NCBI RefSeq assembly: GCF_010998615.1
Contig: NZ_JAAEAH010000075.1
Coordinates: 1 to 46,710 of the forward strand
Length of the DNA: 46,710 nucleotides
Reading direction: 5' to 3'
Source: Myxococcus sp. CA023
Lineage (GTDB): Bacteria; Myxococcota; Myxococcia; Myxococcales; Myxococcaceae
The notes below the pieces were generated by a model. It ran no database searches, was not told where the DNA came from, and was given only the letters and a program-made list of their open reading frames with translations. The first letter of the stretch is position 1; each line of letters starts with the position of its first letter. The translations under genes were made by a program, and so were the position numbers. Positions 18,223 through 26,895 of the stretch are shown here, in pieces.

Positions 18223-20463
18223 TCAGCGCGGGTAGAACGTCTTGCCCGCCTTCACCATCTCCACCAAGTGCGGCGCGGGGGCGAAACGCTCCCCGAGCTT
18301 GTCGTGGTAGTGCTCCAGCTTGCGCAGCACCTCGGCGGGGCCGCGGCTGTCCACGTAGTGGAAGGGGCCCCCCAGGAAGGGCGGGAAGCCCAGGCCGAAG
18401 ATGGCGCCCACGTCGCCGTCACGCGCGCTGCGGAGGATGCCCTCGCCCAGGCAGCGGATGGCCTCGTTGACCATCTGCAGCACCACGCGCTCCGCCATCT
18501 CCGCGCGGTCGAAGGAACGGCGCTCCGTGCCGTGCGGCAGCAGGGCGTAGATGGAGCTGTCCACCTCCTGCTTCTTCCCGTCCTCGTACAGGTAGAAGCC
18601 CTTCTGCGTCTTGCGGCCCAGGCGGCCGTCGGCCACCACCTTCTCCAGGGCCTTGGGCGCCGCCATGCGCTTGCCGAAGGCGGCCTCCATGAGGGGGCCC
18701 ACCTTCTGCGCCACGTCGATGCCCACCTCGTCCAGGAGGGTAATCGGGCCCACGGGGAAGCCGAACTCGACCAGCGCCCTGTCCAGCTCCGCGATGTCCG
18801 CGCCTTCCGCCAGCAGGTACGCCGCCTCGTTCATGTACGGGGCGAGGATGCGCGAGGTGTAGAAGCCCGGCCCGTCGTTGACGACGATGACCGTCTTGCC
18901 CTGCTTGCGCCCCACCTCCACGCAGGTGGCCGTCACCCAGTCCGCGGTGCCCGCGTGGGTGATGATCTCCAGCAGCGGCATCTTGTGGACCGGGCTGAAG
19001 TAATGCATGCCAATGACTTGCGCCGGCCGGCGGCTGCCCTTGGCCAGCTCCGTAATCGGGATGCTGGAGGTGTTGGACGCGAAGATGGTCTGGTCGCCGG
19101 TGACGGCCTCCACTTCCGCGATGATGCGGTGCTTGAGCTTGAGGTCCTCGAACACCGCCTCGATGACCAGGTCCGCGGACTTGAAGCCGCTGTAGTCCGT
19201 GCCCGCCGTCACCAGGGCCGACTTCGCCGTGGCCTCGCGGCGCGTGAGCGAGCGCCGCTTCACGCGCTCGTCCAGGATGGACTGCACCTGCTTCATGGCC
19301 CGGCCCACGCCCGCGTCGTCCTTGTCCTTCACGCGCACGGGCACGCCCTGGAGCACGCTGGTGACATAGGCGATGCCGCCGCCCATCAGCCCGCCCCCCA
19401 GCACCGCCACCTTCTTCACCTCGCGCGGCTTCGCGTTGGGGTTGGAGGTGCCGTTCTCCTTCTTCAGCGCCGTGGTGGCGAAGAAGATTTCCACCAGCCG
19501 CTTGGAGACGTCCGACACCACCAGTTCGCCAAAGGCCTTCGCTTCCGCCTCCTGGCCCGCCTTGTGCCCGGACTCCAGTCCCACGCGCACGACCTGGAGC
19601 GCCTTCTCCGGCGCGGGGAACTTGCCGCGCGTCTTCTTCAGGAGCTGCTTGCGCGCCTGGTCGAAGAGGACCTTGCGGCCCAACGGGTTGTCCTCCAGCG
19701 CCACCTCCGCCCACAGCTCCTTGTTGGCCAGGCCCTGGATGAAGCCCGCCAGCCCCTTCGCCTTGCCGTTCGCGGCCACGCCCTTGAAGCCCTGGCCGTG
19801 ACGGCGCTCCACCTTCAGCGTGCCCGCGGCCAGCTCCTTCGCGCGCCGCACGGCGATGGCGCGGAGGATGGGCGCCGGCACCACTTCATCCACCACGCCC
19901 AGCTTCTTCGCCTTCGCGGGCTTGAGGCTCTTGCCGGTGAGGATGAGGTCCAGCGCCGCCTGCACGCCAATCAGCGCCGGCAGCCGCTGGGTGCCGCCCG
20001 CGCCCGGAATCAGGCCCAGCTGCACCTCCGGCAGCCCCAGCGACGTCTTCGGGCTGTCGGTGGCGATGCGGTAGTCACACGCCAGCGCCCACTCCAGGCC
20101 GCCGCCCAGACATGCGCCATGGATGGCCGCGACGACGGGCTTGGGGAAGGCGGCCAGTTTGTCGAAGCCCTCCTGCCCGTTACGGCTGATGGCGGTGGCC
20201 TCCTCCGCCGTCTTGATGGTCTGCAGGAAGTCGATTTTCGCCCCGGCGACGAACGAGTCCTTCTTGCCGGACGTGAAGACGACGGCCTTCACCTCGGGCT
20301 CGCGCTCCGCGCGCATCATGACGCGCAGGAAGGCCTCGCCCGTCTCCGGCGACAGCGTGTTCACCGGCGAGTCCGGCAGGTCGAAGGTGATGACGGCGAC
20401 GCCGTCCTCCACCTGGTACGAGAAGCCCTGCTTCACCTCGAGCTCTTCCGCCTTGGTGGCCAT
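18223..20463 (-). CDS. fadJ: Fatty-acid oxidation complex alpha subunit (enoyl-CoA hydratase/3-hydroxyacyl-CoA dehydrogenase)
   Basis: A 746-residue multifunctional beta-oxidation enzyme. The hydratase domain (about 10-200) has the oxyanion segment HGACLGGGLEWALACD with Glu124 and LPEVQLGLIPG with Glu146, the two catalytic glutamates. The dehydrogenase part has the NAD motif VAVLGGGLMGGG (353-363), NTSSIPI and GMHYFSPVHKMPLLEI with the catalytic His487, then two C-terminal dimerisation repeats. ATG at 20463 overlaps the thiolase stop by one base. It processes enoyl-CoA to 3-ketoacyl-CoA for the neighbouring thiolase. FadJ rather than FadB is chosen by its partner; the distinction is not certain. 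Confidence 0.92.
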   Translation of the reverse strand: MATKAEELEVKQGFSYQVEDGVAVITFDLPDSPVNTLSPETGEAFLRVMMRAEREPEVKAVVFTSGKKDSFVAGAKIDFLQTIKTAEEATAISRNGQEGFDKLAAFPKPVVAAIHGACLGGGLEWALACDYRIATDSPKTSLGLPEVQLGLIPGAGGTQRLPALIGVQAALDLILTGKSLKPAKAKKLGVVDEVVPAPILRAIAVRRAKELAAGTLKVERRHGQGFKGVAANGKAKGLAGFIQGLANKELWAEVALEDNPLGRKVLFDQARKQLLKKTRGKFPAPEKALQVVRVGLESGHKAGQEAEAKAFGELVVSDVSKRLVEIFFATTALKKENGTSNPNAKPREVKKVAVLGGGLMGGGIAYVTSVLQGVPVRVKDKDDAGVGRAMKQVQSILDERVKRRSLTRREATAKSALVTAGTDYSGFKSADLVIEAVFEDLKLKHRIIAEVEAVTGDQTIFASNTSSIPITELAKGSRRPAQVIGMHYFSPVHKMPLLEIITHAGTADWVTATCVEVGRKQGKTVIVVNDGPGFYTSRILAPYMNEAAYLLAEGADIAELDRALVEFGFPVGPITLLDEVGIDVAQKVGPLMEAAFGKRMAAPKALEKVVADGRLGRKTQKGFYLYEDGKKQEVDSSIYALLPHGTERRSFDRAEMAERVVLQMVNEAIRCLGEGILRSARDGDVGAIFGLGFPPFLGGPFHYVDSRGPAEVLRKLEHYHDKLGERFAPAPHLVEMVKAGKTFYPR

Positions 20464-21764
20464 CACGCACGCTCCAGGATGACGACTGCGCCCAGGCCGC
20501 CCGCCGCGCAGACGGTGCACATCGCCGTGTTCTTGTTCCGACGCTTCAGCTCATTGAGGGCCTGGGTGACGATGCGCGCCCCCGTGGCCCCGAAGGGATG
20601 ACCAATGGCGATGGAGCCACCCGTCACGTTCAGCCGCTCCCGGTCGATTTCGCCCACCGGCGCGCTCCAGCCCGCCTTCTTCGCGAAGGACTGGGACGCC
20701 AGCGCCTGGATGTTGCTGGCCACCTGCGCGGCGAAGGCCTCGTGCATCTCCACCAGGTCGATGTCCGCCAGCGTCATGCCCGCGCGCTTGAGCGCCGTGG
20801 GCACCGCGTAGGCCGGGCCCTGGAGCAACTGGTCGCCCGGGTCCGTGGCCGCGTAGGCGTGGCTGCGCAGGAAGCCCAGCGGCTCGTAGCCCAGCGCGCG
20901 CGCCTTCTCCTCGCTCATCAACAGCAGCGCCGCGGCGCCGTCCGTCAGCGGCGACGCGTTGCCCGCCGTAATCGTGCCGTACTTGCGGTCGAACGCCGGC
21001 TTGAGCTGCCCCAGCGCCTCCATGCTGGAGTCCTCACGGACGATGTTGTCGCGCTCCGCCGTCTTGTCGAACTTCGGCGGCACGACGACGTGCATGACCT
21101 CGTTGTCGAACAGGCCGTCCTTCCACGCCTTGGCCGCGTTGCGGTGCGAGTTGAAGGCGATGCGGTCCTGCTCCTCGCGGGAGATGCCGTTCTCCTTGGC
21201 CATCTTCTCCGCGCTCTCCCCCATCGTCATGCCGGTGGAGTACTCGGCGATGGCCGGGGGCACCGGCAGCAAATCCTTGGCCTTGAGGCGCTGGAAGGGC
21301 TTGAGCTTGTCCGGCAGCGAGCGCCCCTTGGACGCCGCCACCAGCGCGTGGGCCAGCGGCCGGCTGGTGAAGATGGGCGCGTCCGACATGGACTCGGTGC
21401 CACCGGCGATGATGACGTCCGCCTCCCCCGTGGCAATCGCGTTGGCCGCCGTCGTCATCGCCTGGATGGACGTGGCGCACGCGCGCGACACCGTGAAGGC
21501 ATCAATCTGCTTCGGCAGCCCCGCCGCGATGACGACCTCGCGGGCAATGGACGGGGCCGTCAACGTGGGGATGACCTGGCCGAACACCAGCTGGTCGATG
21601 ACGTTCGGGTCCAGGTCCGTCTTCTGGACCAGCTCCTGGACCACCAGGCGGCCCAAATCCAGCGCCGTCAGCCCTGAGAAGACGGAGCCCGCCTTGACGA
21701 ACGGGGTCCGCAGGCCGCGGACGATGGCCACCCTTCGGGGGCCGTTGCGCTTCTCGCTTGCCAT
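20463..21764 (-). CDS. fadI: 3-ketoacyl-CoA thiolase
   Basis: A 433-residue thiolase of the FadI/trifunctional beta-subunit length. Nucleophile Cys96 is in SRACATSIQ; later come EMHEAFAAQ, GHPFGATGAR and CAAGGLG, the other active-site motifs. It cleaves 3-ketoacyl-CoA to acetyl-CoA and a shortened acyl-CoA. The ATG at 21764 has GGAGGT at a 9-nt spacing; the GTG at 21773 is too close to that site. It is first in the operon with the fadJ-like gene and has a promoter plus an AT-rich palindrome upstream. Confidence 0.92.
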   Translation of the reverse strand: MASEKRNGPRRVAIVRGLRTPFVKAGSVFSGLTALDLGRLVVQELVQKTDLDPNVIDQLVFGQVIPTLTAPSIAREVVIAAGLPKQIDAFTVSRACATSIQAMTTAANAIATGEADVIIAGGTESMSDAPIFTSRPLAHALVAASKGRSLPDKLKPFQRLKAKDLLPVPPAIAEYSTGMTMGESAEKMAKENGISREEQDRIAFNSHRNAAKAWKDGLFDNEVMHVVVPPKFDKTAERDNIVREDSSMEALGQLKPAFDRKYGTITAGNASPLTDGAAALLLMSEEKARALGYEPLGFLRSHAYAATDPGDQLLQGPAYAVPTALKRAGMTLADIDLVEMHEAFAAQVASNIQALASQSFAKKAGWSAPVGEIDRERLNVTGGSIAIGHPFGATGARIVTQALNELKRRNKNTAMCTVCAAGGLGAVVILERA

Positions 21765-21799
21765 GTTTTCCACACCTCCAGCGAAGTCGGGAGGTGGGC

Positions 21800-21828
21800 A
21801 TCTAACGAGCGGCGATGCGCCGCGTCAA
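21800..21828 (-). promoter_or_regulatory. Sigma-70-type promoter of the fadI-fadJ operon
   Basis: On the minus strand TTGACG (21828-21823), a 17-bp spacer and TTAGAT (21805-21800) precede the thiolase start by about 36 bp. The -35 box is good, the -10 is moderate. Confidence 0.45.
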
Positions 21829-21835
21829 TCGTCCG

Positions 21836-21851
21836 TTGATTCAAAAATCAA
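21836..21851 (-). promoter_or_regulatory. AT-rich palindrome upstream of fadI, possible operator
   Basis: TTGATT-CAAA-AATCAA is a perfect 6-bp inverted repeat in an otherwise very GC-rich intergenic stretch. A further half-site-like TCAATC lies between it and the -35 box. The position suits a fatty-acid-responsive regulator; which one is unknown. Confidence 0.4.
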
Positions 21852-21900
21852 TCGGTGGACACTCCCCCGGGGCGGCTGGCCGTCCCGGGGGGAGGCGCCC

Positions 21901-22947
21901 CTAGGCGCCCAGCGTGCCCTGGCGCAGGGCTACGCCGTGGCGGTGGACGGCCTCCACCAGGAACTTCGCGGCGTCGGGGTCCGTGGGCGGGAGGATGCCG
22001 TGGCCCAGGTTGAAGATGTGCCCTTCGGGGCCCGCGCGGCGGAGGATGTCCTTCACGCGGCCGTCCAGCTCCTCGCGGGGGAGGAACAGGTGCAGCGGGT
22101 CCAGGTTGCCCTGCACCGCCACGTCCGGCCCCAGCACCTTCCGGCCCTCGTCCATGGGCAGCGTCCAGTCCAGGCCCACCACGTCCGCGCCCGTGCTCTT
22201 GAGCAGCGGCAGGTGGTTGGACATGCCCACGCCGAACACGATGACGGGCACGCCGGTGGCCTTCAGCTCGGACACCATGCGCTTGAGGTAGGGAATGCAG
22301 AAGCGCTCGTAGTCCCATGGCGACAGCGCGCCGCCCCACGAGTCGAAAATCTGGACGATGCTCGCGCCCGCCTCCACCTGCATCTTCAGGTAGGGGATGA
22401 GCGTGTCGGTGAGCTTGCCGAAGAGGCGGTGCGCCAGCTCGGGCTGCTCGAACATCAGCCGCTTGATGAGGATGTAGCTCTTGGAGCCGCCACCCTCCAC
22501 CATGTACGCGGCCAGGGTGAAGGGCGCGCCCGCGAAGCCGATGACGGGCACGGAGTCATTGAGCGCCTTGCGCGTGCGGCGGATGGCCTCGGCCACGAAG
22601 CCGGTGCCCTCCACCGGGTCCGGCACGCCCAGCTTGTCGATGTCCGCCGCGGAGCGCACGGGGTTGGGGAAGTGCGGCCCCTTGTCCCCCAGCTCCAGGG
22701 TGATGCCCATGGCCTCCACGGGGATGAGGATGTCCGAGAAGATGATGGCCGCATCCACACCCAGACGCGTCACCGGCTGGACGGTGACTTCCGCCGCCAG
22801 GTCCGGGTGCTTGCACAAGTCCAGGAAGGCGATGTTGCCGCGGATGGCCCGGTACTCGGGAAGGTAGCGGCCCGCCTGGCGCATCAGCCATACCGGCGTC
22901 GTGTCTGTGGGCTGGCGGCGCGCCGCGCGGAGGAGTCGGTCGTTCAC
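21901..22947 (-). CDS. hemE: Uroporphyrinogen decarboxylase
   Basis: A 348-residue cytosolic heme-biosynthesis enzyme that decarboxylates uroporphyrinogen III to coproporphyrinogen III. The N-terminal signature PVWLMRQAGRYLPEYR (18-33) is intact, followed by IIFSDILIP with the essential Asp, GFAGAPFTLA, FDSWGGALSP and a C-terminal FNLGHGILP. The start is GTG at 22947, with AGG upstream. It lies 54 bp after the amylase gene and ahead of the thiolase, but is functionally unrelated to either. Confidence 0.95.
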   Translation of the reverse strand: MNDRLLRAARRQPTDTTPVWLMRQAGRYLPEYRAIRGNIAFLDLCKHPDLAAEVTVQPVTRLGVDAAIIFSDILIPVEAMGITLELGDKGPHFPNPVRSAADIDKLGVPDPVEGTGFVAEAIRRTRKALNDSVPVIGFAGAPFTLAAYMVEGGGSKSYILIKRLMFEQPELAHRLFGKLTDTLIPYLKMQVEAGASIVQIFDSWGGALSPWDYERFCIPYLKRMVSELKATGVPVIVFGVGMSNHLPLLKSTGADVVGLDWTLPMDEGRKVLGPDVAVQGNLDPLHLFLPREELDGRVKDILRRAGPEGHIFNLGHGILPPTDPDAAKFLVEAVHRHGVALRQGTLGA

Positions 22948-23001
22948 TTCGAACCTCGGAGTGGGCCCCGCGCCAGGCGGGGCGAAAGGAAACAGGTGCG
23001 G

Positions 23002-25371
23002 TCAGCGCTGGCTCCACGCCAGCCTCTGGCGCAGCGGCCCGGTGCCTTCGTCCACGAACAGCAGACGATTGGCGCCGTCCTCCCAGTCAAAGGTGCCCTG
23101 GGAGCCGCCGCGCAAGAGCTTGTACTCGAAGACGGCGCCCACGGGCAGCGACAGCGCGAAGCCGTCGGGCCCTGGACGAAGCGAGCGCTCGGGATTCCAC
23201 CCGCCCATCTCCGGCCCACTGCCCACCAACCGCACCGACGGGTCACCCACGGCCAGTTCCACTTGGCGCCGCGTGCCCATCCCCCGCCACCGCAGACCCG
23301 CGAGCTTCGCCGCCGTGGCGAAGCCGCCCGCCACCTGGGGCGTCAGCCGCGCCAGGGCCACTTCGCCGGCGGGCACGCGCATGAAACCCGCTCCCCCGGC
23401 GGCCAGCGGCGGCGCCAGGGCCAGCGGCTCCAGCTTCGCGCCGGCCAGCCCGTCGGGCAGCGGCACATCCACGGCGCTGTCACGGGTATTCACGGCGATG
23501 ACGACGGCCTCGTCGGCGGTGACGCGGGCGTAGGCGAAGAGGTCCTCCCGGGCGGCGAGCATCAACGTCTCGCCACGCTGGAGGGCCTCACTGCCTCGAC
23601 GCAACGCCAGCAGCCCGCCAATCCACGACCGCAGCGGGTGGTTCGTGAAGCGCATGTCGCCCCGGTTCTCCGGCTCCTTCGCGCCCGTCAGGCCCTCCTC
23701 GGTGCCGTAGGTGAGCGCCGGCACGCCGCGCGCGGTGAGCTGCACCGCCAGCGCCCGCTTCACCCGCTCCACGTCACCACCGCATTCGCTCATCACCCGG
23801 GGCAGGTCGTGGTTGTCCACCATCGTCACGAGCGAGCCCGGCGCCGGGTATAGCCGGTCGTTGAAGAGGATGGCGCCCAGGTGCGACGGGGAGCGGCCCC
23901 TGCAGAAGACGTCCACCAGCGCGAAGGCCAGCGGGAAGTCGAACATCGTCCCGAAGCGGCCTTCCTTCATCGTGTTCGACAGCAGCACCGGGTCGCCGTC
24001 CAGCATCTCCCCCAACAGCAGGAAGTCCGGCCCCGCGTGCTCGCGCAAGTCGTCGTTGTAGCGAGCCCAGAAGGAGGTGGGCATGTGCTTCACCGCGTCC
24101 AGCCGGAAGCCCGCGGGCTGGAGCACGTCCACCCACCGGCGCGAATGCGCCAGCAGGTGCGCGTACACTTCTTCCTTCTCCACGGCGAGGTCCGGCAGGC
24201 CGTGCACGTCTCCCATCACCAGTTCGCGTGAATCGCCCCAGTCCTTGATGGGACCCAGGCCGTGGAACCAGTCGGGCCGCTCACGCGCCAGGCGCGTCTC
24301 CGGCCCCACGTGGTTGAGCACCACGTCCAGCACCAGCCGCATGTCCCGGCGGCGCAACTCCGCCGCCAGCGTCTTCAGCAGGGCCTCATCTCCGAAGCGC
24401 GGCTCCACCCGGCCGAAGTCCTCCACCCAGTAACCGTGGAAGGCGCCGTACCCATGGAACTTGTCGGTGCGCATCTGGAAGACGGGTGAAAGCCACACCG
24501 TGCGGACACCGAGCTGCTGCAGCCCGTCCAATCGGTCAATGACTCCTTGCAGGTCTCCGCCGTGAAAGGCCTGCGCGTCCTCCAGGTCCACTGCACCGTC
24601 GTTCTTCGGGTCTCCATTGGAGAAGCGGTCCACCATCACGAAGTAGACCGCGTCTCCCCCCGGCGGCTCCCACGAACCCCGGTAGGGCTGGAGCACGGCC
24701 GGCGTGCCCGTGCCCGGCTCGATGCCCGGTCCGGCCGGCGCGTCGAGGCCCGGCACCGTGCCCGGGCCACCGTCCGTATCCGGCACCAGGAAGGGCGAGG
24801 CCAGGAAGGAGTCGAACAGCGCGCCCGCCTGCCCGGCGATCTGCGTGGCCACCTCCAACTGCGCATCGTCCTCGCGCTGCTGGTCGAACTGAAGCGCCGC
24901 GCCGTAGTCCTGGGTGACGACGGTGGGCGCCATGGCGGAGTCCGCGCGCGCGCCCGTGGTCCGCACCGAGATGTCCCACGAGAAGCGGCCCCCCACCTGG
25001 CTGAAGAACGACACCCGCGTCTCCACCAGCAGGTGCAGCGGCGCCTCCGGCGTCAGCGCCTTCAGCATCTCGAAGCGGCGCTGCGAGTCGCGCACCTTCG
25101 CGAAGTAGGCGGCGTAGTCCGCGTAGGGCACCACCTCCACGCGCAGGTTGCGCCTAGCCAGGGTCTCCGCGATGCGCTGCTTCAGTCCTTCCGGGACGTC
25201 CGCCACCACGCCGGCCCGCCTCGCGTCATCCCGCACGTAGGCCACGGCGACCACCGTGCCGCTGGGCGCCAGGGGCGGAGGCGCCGCGCGGGGCAGACAC
25301 GCCGCGAGCGTCACCGCGGCCAGCGCCGCCGTGAGGGAGACCACCACGCTCCATCGCCTTGTCAGAACCAT
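23002..25371 (-). CDS. GH13 alpha-amylase lipoprotein with unusual N-terminal domain and C-terminal CBM20-like module
   Basis: A 789-residue secreted starch-degrading enzyme. Cys25 follows the lipobox TLAAC. Residues about 35-195 form a separate domain (VVAVAYVRDDARRAG start) that I do not recognise, then a Gly/Pro linker (197-230). The catalytic barrel begins VYFVMVDRFSNGD (242-254), with DVVLNHVG (349-356), nucleophile Asp425 in GFRLDAVKH, Glu455 in LLGEM and Asp522 in VDNHD. A C-terminal beta domain is followed by a starch-binding-type module near 695-785 (GSGPEMGGWNPERSL). The gene overlaps the outer-membrane protein gene by 10 bp. It probably hydrolyses starch at the cell surface; product size is unknown. 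Confidence 0.88.
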   Translation of the reverse strand: MVLTRRWSVVVSLTAALAAVTLAACLPRAAPPPLAPSGTVVAVAYVRDDARRAGVVADVPEGLKQRIAETLARRNLRVEVVPYADYAAYFAKVRDSQRRFEMLKALTPEAPLHLLVETRVSFFSQVGGRFSWDISVRTTGARADSAMAPTVVTQDYGAALQFDQQREDDAQLEVATQIAGQAGALFDSFLASPFLVPDTDGGPGTVPGLDAPAGPGIEPGTGTPAVLQPYRGSWEPPGGDAVYFVMVDRFSNGDPKNDGAVDLEDAQAFHGGDLQGVIDRLDGLQQLGVRTVWLSPVFQMRTDKFHGYGAFHGYWVEDFGRVEPRFGDEALLKTLAAELRRRDMRLVLDVVLNHVGPETRLARERPDWFHGLGPIKDWGDSRELVMGDVHGLPDLAVEKEEVYAHLLAHSRRWVDVLQPAGFRLDAVKHMPTSFWARYNDDLREHAGPDFLLLGEMLDGDPVLLSNTMKEGRFGTMFDFPLAFALVDVFCRGRSPSHLGAILFNDRLYPAPGSLVTMVDNHDLPRVMSECGGDVERVKRALAVQLTARGVPALTYGTEEGLTGAKEPENRGDMRFTNHPLRSWIGGLLALRRGSEALQRGETLMLAAREDLFAYARVTADEAVVIAVNTRDSAVDVPLPDGLAGAKLEPLALAPPLAAGGAGFMRVPAGEVALARLTPQVAGGFATAAKLAGLRWRGMGTRRQVELAVGDPSVRLVGSGPEMGGWNPERSLRPGPDGFALSLPVGAVFEYKLLRGGSQGTFDWEDGANRLLFVDEGTGPLRQRLAWSQR

Positions 25372-26858
25372 CCTTCGGCCTCGATCGCCACCACCGAGTG
25401 CCAGTGACGCTCGGGGCCGACGTAAACGTTGTACTGGTCCAGGCTGTCCACGAAGGAGTTGCCAAATGCCGCATGTTGGGTGGAGCGCTGGAGCCCATAC
25501 AGCAGCCGCAGGCTGGGGCGCGCGTAGATGCTGCGGCCCGTGGGGTTGAGCACCACACCAGCCTTGAACTGCCAGGTGTCGCGCGTGTCGCTGTCACCGA
25601 ACTCCAGGCCGCGCGCGTCCGCCATGCCGTCGGTGCTGGTGAACACCGAGTCCACATGATTGCGGTAGAGATTGCCGTTCAGGCTCTTCTCGCGCGCGAC
25701 GCTGCTCTCCACCAGGAGGTGAACCTTGTCGGTGAGAAAGTACTGAAGGCGGAGCACCGTGGAGGCGATGACGCGGTTGTCCTCGCCCGCGGCGATATGG
25801 TTGTCCTTGTTGAACGAGTAGCCAGCCCACACGCCCCAGAGCGCCTCCAGCTTGTCGGGGATGATGCGCAGGTAGGCCTCGTTGCCAATGTTGCCGTCGT
25901 AGCGCTCGTCGGTCTGGTCCGTGACGTACACGGTCCAGTCCCGGCCCCGGAAGTTCTCCGTGTAGAAGGGCTGCGGGTGGCGCTTCTCGAACGTCAGGTA
26001 CAGGTTGCTCCACACCAGCGGCCCCACCCCGCCGAAGCCCACATAGCCCATGGCCCGGTACGACAGCGCGCTGCGCGCCCTGAGGTCCGGGACCAGGTCC
26101 TCCGCGCCCGGGTTGGCCTCGAAGTAGCGCCGCACCACCTCGCGCCGCGCGAAGTTCTCGTAGCTGGTCCCGGGCGACGCGTAGAGCGCGTTCCGGTTGC
26201 CGCGCACCGCGGGCTCGTAGCCCACCTGGCCGCGGATACCCACCTCCAGGTGACCAGGAATCAGCCGGTAGCGGAACGACGCGGCGCCTGTCAGCACCGT
26301 GTTGTAGTTGTTCGGGCGCAGCGTGTAGCCGATGTCCCCCACCGCCAGCAGGACGTCGTAGCGGTCGCCCTGGTACGTGCCGGACAGGCCCACCGTGTCC
26401 CAGAGCAGCGTGCCGGGACGCTGGTCGTAGATGTGCAGGTCGTTCCAGCGGTCCTCGAGCGTGCCCAGCTGCCACGTCACCCGGTCCAGCAGGATGTTGC
26501 CGGCGCGGACGAAGAGGTAGTCGGCGCTGAAGTTCACCAGCGAGCCATTACCGGGATCCGCCGAACGAAACGACCTGCCAGAGATACGGGAGTGGACCTC
26601 GGCCCACACCTCGTCGGACCCCGGCGTGGCCTGCAGCGCGTCCAGCCGGAGGTTGAGCTCACCGTAAGGGCTTTCGTTGAGGAGCCGACCGTAGAGCCAG
26701 TAATAGCCCAACTGGCCCGAGCCGCCCGAGAAGTCCGGGCGGGTCATGATGCGGAAGTAACCCGCCGCCCCAAAGCGATCGCGAGGCGCATCGGCCAGGG
26801 CAACGAGCGGCAGGAACGTCAACAGGATGGCGCCGAGGCGCGCAGGCAGGACTCGCAT
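25362..26858 (-). CDS. Predicted outer-membrane beta-barrel protein, maltoporin-like role
   Basis: A 498-residue protein with a cleavable signal (MRVLPARL to VALADA, about 1-24), alternating hydrophobic/polar strands with many aromatic residues, and a terminal Phe preceded by a strand (HSVVAIEAEGW), the usual outer-membrane barrel ending. I cannot assign it to the LamB family by motif. It lies between the debranching enzyme and the amylase, overlapping the latter, so passage of oligosaccharides across the outer membrane is the likely role. The start at 26858 was chosen for the signal peptide; a GTG at 26906 would hide it. Function is inferred from context. Confidence 0.7.
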   Translation of the reverse strand: MRVLPARLGAILLTFLPLVALADAPRDRFGAAGYFRIMTRPDFSGGSGQLGYYWLYGRLLNESPYGELNLRLDALQATPGSDEVWAEVHSRISGRSFRSADPGNGSLVNFSADYLFVRAGNILLDRVTWQLGTLEDRWNDLHIYDQRPGTLLWDTVGLSGTYQGDRYDVLLAVGDIGYTLRPNNYNTVLTGAASFRYRLIPGHLEVGIRGQVGYEPAVRGNRNALYASPGTSYENFARREVVRRYFEANPGAEDLVPDLRARSALSYRAMGYVGFGGVGPLVWSNLYLTFEKRHPQPFYTENFRGRDWTVYVTDQTDERYDGNIGNEAYLRIIPDKLEALWGVWAGYSFNKDNHIAAGEDNRVIASTVLRLQYFLTDKVHLLVESSVAREKSLNGNLYRNHVDSVFTSTDGMADARGLEFGDSDTRDTWQFKAGVVLNPTGRSIYARPSLRLLYGLQRSTQHAAFGNSFVDSLDQYNVYVGPERHWHSVVAIEAEGWF

Positions 26859-26895
26859 GGGCGGGCCCCGCTTATAGCGCAACCTGCTTGCCTGC

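Noticed and set aside
17953..20601. Very long plus-strand open frame opposite the fadJ-like gene, and similar ones at 4998-6863, 11971-13761, 27151-29349 and 33762-36188
   Set aside because: They lie antisense to clear genes, are rich in Arg/His/Gly/Ala/Val with no motifs, and arise from high third-position GC on the other strand.
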